A DNA stretch of 62,000 nucleotides from Mesostigma viride (Eukaryota; Streptophyta; Mesostigmatophyceae; Mesostigmatales; Mesostigmataceae). This document shows positions 57,370-62,000 of the stretch, piece after piece (the stretch's first letter is position 1; each line of letters opens with the position of its first letter). The DNA is taken from assembly GCA_009746045.1 (NCBI GenBank), contig RPFO01000127.1:400050-462049 (forward strand). The letters are read 5' to 3'. Under the pieces are notes generated by a model. That model ran no database searches. It saw nothing but the letters and a program-made list of their open reading frames with translations, and had not been told where the DNA came from. The translations under genes and the position numbers were made by a program.

Positions 57370-60167
57370 CTACCTACTTTCCAGCCGGATTTTCTCCACC
57401 TTGGGCGCGGCGCCCTCGGCCTCGCCGTCCCCTCCGCTGCTCGCGCGTGCCATCTCGGCAAGCATGGGTGTGGCGGACCCGTTCATCCCGCCCGGCTTGG
57501 CGGCGCAGAGAGCGCGCTGCTGTGGCTCCTGGTCCTCGAGGAAGAGACCCGCGTACATGCGGATCATGTGCCACCCCGAGGCGTCGACGAGCGCATGCCG
57601 GATGAGCTTGAAGCGCAGGTCGTTGGACGCGTAGAAGAAGGTCCAGAGCGCAAACACGAGGAGGTCGACCGAGGAGAGGGTCGACGCGAGGAAGCCGCGC
57701 CACTGCCGCTCGGGCAGCTTGAAGAAGGTGTCGAAGAAGCCGCACATGCCGCGCAGGTCCATCTGGAGGAGCAGCTCCATGCCAAAGCGCTGGAACGCTG
57801 CCTGCCGCTTGCGGTCCCTGGGCCAGAGGCGCGCCCACGCTGGTTGTGTGTATTTGCGGGGGGGGGGGGGGGGGGGGGGGGATACGGAGTAGCGAATCAT
57901 CAGGAAGGAGGAAAAGAGAAAACGATGGAGAGGAGGAGAGAAAAGAGGGGGGGGAGAAAAGAGGAAAGGATGGAGAGGGGGAGAGAAATGGGAGAGGGGG
58001 GGGGGGGGATGGAGGTGAGGGGGCAAGGAGGGTTTATTCCCATGGCAGCATGCAGTCAACGTGCACTGGAACATGAAATCTAGGCTATAAATACTGCGAT
58101 ATCCAGCAGGCTTGACATTGACAGGATCCATGCCACTTGAAGCTTACCCAGGCAATAACTAAACCAAATAGGCTAACTCTAAAGGAACTATGGGCTTCAC
58201 AATGCAACCATATGCATGTGCGAAGAGAGCACAGGATGGCCATGCATGCTTACGTCAACGAAGCACAGCACAAGCCAGGCATGCTCTTAGAAAAATGCAA
58301 GGGACGACGACGCACCATCAGACGCAATTTGCGAGGACGTCAAGGCCTCGTCACGCCGCATTGACGACACAATCTCCTCGGCTAACAACGGCGCCTCGGT
58401 CAGCGTACGGGTGATGGAGTAGCCTGCAGGGGGGGGGGAGGGAAGAGAGGGCGGTGAGCTCATGGTCAAAGGGCCAGCAAATTCTTGGCCTGATGTCACC
58501 AGGCATGGCATACCAGCATGAGAGGGCATGCCGGTAAAGCAGGGGGATCCAACCAAACCAATGCGACTCTTTTTTTTTTTTTTTTTTACAATAGACTTCG
58601 ACTGCTTTTTTCTAAAAACTTTTGGGGCATGACCACCTCGAAGATAGCCAGGCAGGCACGCAAAGATAGCCGGATGCACCATGCTACTAGCAAACACCCG
58701 TGGCTGGATGCTAGCATATGCTACGCACCGGTGGCCGGATGCACCATGTTGGCGGCGGCGCCGAAGCCCACCACGGGTTGCTGCGTGAGCGGCAGGGGGC
58801 CGCCAACAGGGATGTATGACCATTCCTGCACGGACACAAGGAGAGAAAGGGAGGGGGGGAGGGAATGGCGCGAAGTTTAGAAAACGGGGGAAAGGGGCAC
58901 ACAATGTGGTGAATGGCCCATCACACAGTAGTACCACAGCCCAATAACCCACACAAAGTAATACCTCAGCCCAATAACCCATCACACATCAGTGCCTCAG
59001 CCCAATGAACCATCCCACACTAGGATCACACCAAATGGGCGAAACCTGCTCCCTCCTGAAACGACACAGCTACATGCCGCATAGGCCTGGCGGCAGATGC
59101 TACAAGGGACTCAGCCACATGGCGTAGTCATCGCCCACATGCACTACGCCCGCTGGCCCCGCACTAAGCACAACAAATCTCATGTGATGGCAGGGCTCAA
59201 CCTGGCTGGATGCCAGCGTTATTCGCTGGATCCCATTTTTTGTTCTCCTTCAACATACATTTTTCGTTCTCCTTCATTAATTAATTTAACTCTTGCTCCC
59301 GTTGGGGAATCACGGAGCATTAACCCCGATGGATGGATGGATGGGTACACGCAATCCTACCGGTCTAAGCTATCTACAGGCTATCTACAAAACAATCCTA
59401 TTCTATTCTATATCTATGGTGCTGGGGACCCTAGGGGTCTTGTCTAGCATGCCGCCCACGTGTGCAAACGCGCGCCTTCCCCACTGCAGGGGGCTTGTTG
59501 TCCTCTATGACCTGGGCCCACTTGGCCTTGTCCATAATCTTTTTCCAAATCACCGAGAGGCCGAGGCCCCCCATGTCCTCTACTAGCTGTTCTCCTTCAT
59601 AGTGCGTTGGATGCCCAGCTTATCTGCCCTGTCCCCGTGCTCACCTCCTCCAGCTTGACCACCTGCAACCCCACATCGATCTATGTTTCCCAACCTTGCT
59701 GATAAGAACAATAGATATACGAGTGTGCACGTGCGCTGGTTGTCTCCTTGATACGAGTGTGCACGTGACAATCACCCAATCGTTCTATGTTCCCTGATCC
59801 TGCTAGTAGGTAAAGTAGATACACGCGAATGCACATGGCAGTCACGCCGCTCACCTCCTCCTCCAGATGAGCCACCTCCATGCCCATCCTGAGCTATCAC
59901 TACTACTCCCATTGACACATCCCGCTCACCTCCTCCTCCAGATGGACCACCTCCATGCCCATCTTGGCCATGCGCTTGTGCAGCCGCTTCTTGAGCACCT
60001 CAAACGGGACCGTGGGCCGCGATACCAGGCACGTCTCCTGCTCATGGGGGGGGCAGATGGGGAGGGGGGGGGGGGGGAGGAGGTGGAAGTTAAGGGGGGT
60101 GTAGGGCCACGGGTGGGCACGCGAGGGTGAGCGGGGGCAGGTGGGTGCTAGTCGAGGACCGACAGGG

Positions 60168-60200
<33 letters not shown>

Positions 60201-62000
60201 TGCAAGTCGGCAATACAAGAGCGCACTTGGTTCAAACCAATAGATAAGTTATTTTATCACCTTCCCATGCCTTCGCTGGAAGTTATGGAGCATTCTCGGG
60301 AATGTGTTGCGCGCCCCTTCACTTTGCACTGTAGGGTACAGTAGTTGTCTACAAGGCTAGCGGGCAAGCTACCCAGCATATCAGAAGGCAGGGTTCTTGC
60401 TCGATAAGCTGGCATGGCCGTGAAGGGCATATCTACAGCATAGGTAGCAGGGAAGCATCCCAGAGAGCTGTGTGGACACTGCGAGTGTGAGGCCAGCGCA
60501 TGGAGGGCCATTAATTAATTAACGGGGGCCATTGATTCCTCACGTGCTGCAAGTATAAGCAAAGAAGCAAAGAAACGTTGTTTCAAGCAATAAGGAAGGG
60601 GTACCATGGGTATCCGGCTAAGACCAAAGCATGGAGGATGGGACCCTGCCCCTGCTGCAGCGGGCTCATAGCTATCTGTTCCTTGGCAATATCTGTTATG
60701 TCATCACCTGTTTGTCTCCCTTGACGTGATATCTACACCCCCGCCAAGACATCCCGAAACCACGTGCGGATGGCAGCCCTGCCCTGGCATCCCAACAAGC
60801 ACCCGTCCATAAGCATAAATAGTTGGTAAAATGTTTGACAGACAATCTGCTCATTTGACAGCTATAGACTGAGGGGCGGGCGCTCACCTCCAAAAACGCG
60901 TGGGTGTCGTCAAATGGCATCATGTACAAAAAGGAGGGGATGTCCTTGTACGGCCCCTCCTCCTCCACGTCGTCGAATTCCCGGTAGTCCATAAAATACA
61001 TGCGGTCCTTTTGGCAGGTCTTTGTGAATCCAGAGATCTGCCGGAACGACGGGGGGGGAGGGGGGGAGGGGGGGAAAGGGTGGAATGGTGGTAATGTGGG
61101 CGGGGGTTGGGAGGTAGAGGTGGAGTTATAGTGGCCGTGGGGAGAGGAGGGGAGGCGGATCAGGCAATGCTTTCATGACACGGTCAGCAAACATGCACCC
61201 CGGTGGTGGTGGTGGTGGTGGGAGGTATCACTACAACACTTGTGCCTAGCGAATCAAGCACTGTTCGACCGGACACTGTTCGAGGTCACTAAGGACGCAT
61301 GGCTCATGGCCATCAAACACTCGGTTCCTGGTGCTTATCGCCACTGCATTGCCACTAAAAATGCAGACTATGTTCGGGTCATCACCACCACCTGAAGTCC
61401 CAGCAAGCGTTGGCATGGCCGTCCCTGCCTCAACCCGCGTCGAATGAAACTCAGACTATCAGCACCTCCGACCTTCCTAGCATCTCGCGCGAAATGAAAC
61501 AACCACACGCGTGCCACCCTGCACCCTCGTTTTCTGTTTGTCCCATAGTGACCAGAGCGACAGAAAGACATATATAATATAGCAGTACCCGCTTTAGCGA
61601 ACATTTAGCGAGCACTTAGCGCCCGTTGAACACTTGTTGTACACTTGCGTAAGTCAGTATAATAATTTGTTGTTGTACACTTGCTTCAGTCAATACACAT
61701 AGCTATACTCGCTTTACCGAGCATTGAGATAACATGCCTGTGGATGGCATCTGGGAAGTTGTCATCATCCCAGCGCAGGGCAATGGGCAGAGCATCGCTT
61801 GCACGTGTGCCCGTCGCCCACCAGACCCTACACAAGGCCACGTGGCTGTCCTGTGCCAACAGGGCTGCCCCTTCATCCCCCTGCCCACACACGCACCACC
61901 CACCCACGCAGGCGCGCCCGTACCTCTGCTTCGATCCCGTACGCGGTCTGCACGCCCACGAGGGGGCCTTCCTTTTCGTAGTGGAGGAACTTGCCCGAGG
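57370..62000 (-). CDS. LCYE: Lycopene epsilon-cyclase, 3' part, 6 exons seen
   Basis: Exons in transcript order: 61924 to beyond 62000 (partial), 60888-61037, 59930-60037, 58729-58825, 58316-58423, 57370-57839, all GT-AG with frame kept. They encode SGKFLHYEKEGPLVGVQTAY, MYFMDYREFDD, FLYMMPFDDTHAFLE, ETCLVSRPTVPFEVL, EWSYIPVGGPLPLTQQ, ANMVHPATG, YSITRTLTEAP, RFGMELLLQMD and GFLASTLSSVDLLVFALWTF. These match plant and algal lycopene cyclases, and GSTLTS-like ASTLSS with the HMIRMY end fits the epsilon type. The enzyme forms the epsilon ring on lycopene in the plastid, the first step toward lutein. About 50 extra residues (LFLEDQEPQQ to IRLESR) follow the usual end. The N-terminus with the FAD motif and transit peptide lies outside the window. 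Confidence 0.9.
59640..59890 (-). repeat. Duplicated exon end within an LCYE intron
   Basis: The last bases of the exon at 59930-60037, with its donor (minus-strand reading MGMEVVHLEEE then GTGAGC), recur at about 59840-59885 (MGMEVAHLEEE) and more weakly at about 59635-59670 (LQVVKLEE). The spacer between copies also repeats (CGTGCACACTCGTAT). This is a small tandem duplication that provides two spare donor sites. Confidence 0.65.
60165..60200. repeat. Poly-G run of about 30
   Basis: A G homopolymer lies in an LCYE intron. Similar G runs occur at 57859-57881 and 61050-61075. Their exact lengths are likely to be unreliable. Confidence 0.85.

Overview
The window joins two kinds of DNA. Bases 1 to about 26.7 kb are a compact, GC-rich, intronless gene block on both strands, with gaps of tens of bases and AT-rich start regions. 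It encodes a protein of a family I know only from nucleocytoplasmic large DNA viruses (DUF5767), several membrane-anchored probable virion proteins, F-box, MYND, KilA-N/MSV199-like and PD-(D/E)XK-like proteins, a SprT-like protease, two tandem glycosyltransferases, a 2OG-Fe(II) oxygenase, a Rieske oxygenase and an arginine-type ADP-ribosyltransferase. I read it as part of a giant virus (Nucleocytoviricota) lying in an algal chromosome. No capsid, polymerase or packaging ATPase gene is present, so it is a fragment, or its remainder lies to the left.

Bases 36-62 kb are ordinary nuclear DNA with spliced genes: a von Willebrand A/alpha-kinase gene (minus), MAK16 (plus, head to head with it) and the 3' part of lycopene epsilon-cyclase (minus, running off the right edge). 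Epsilon-cyclase places the host in the green lineage. Long introns full of minisatellites and the GC-rich exons suggest a chlorophyte, perhaps Chlamydomonadales. All exon junctions given here keep frame by hand splicing.

The interface (26.7-36 kb) is repeat-rich. It holds a 0.85-kb imperfect palindrome, one copy of a 1.76-kb terminal-inverted-repeat element, a minisatellite, three intronless genes (RING-like, MYND, F-box-like) with shared GGAATATTCC upstream palindromes and shared 3' repeats, then a long CCCT tract. A second, inverted copy of the 1.76-kb element interrupts a viral membrane-protein gene at 4.7-6.5 kb. Both copies carry clean 4-bp target duplications (CAAG and TTAC).

At least twelve intronless genes or gene ends are broken by an apparent one-base deletion, often in a C, G or A run of six or seven, with no clear nonsense mutations in those genes. 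This looks more like homopolymer under-calling than old decay, though decay is not excluded. Reading frames of the split genes are described but not rebuilt.

The accessory viral genes form a plausible host-interaction set: ubiquitin-linked adaptors (F-box, MYND, RING/U-box-like), ADP-ribosylation, acetyltransfer, glycan transfer and two iron oxygenases. The MYND, KilA-like, ADP-ribosyltransferase and Rieske genes at 21.8-26.7 kb share an upstream sequence with inverted CCAAT boxes, which suggests co-regulation.
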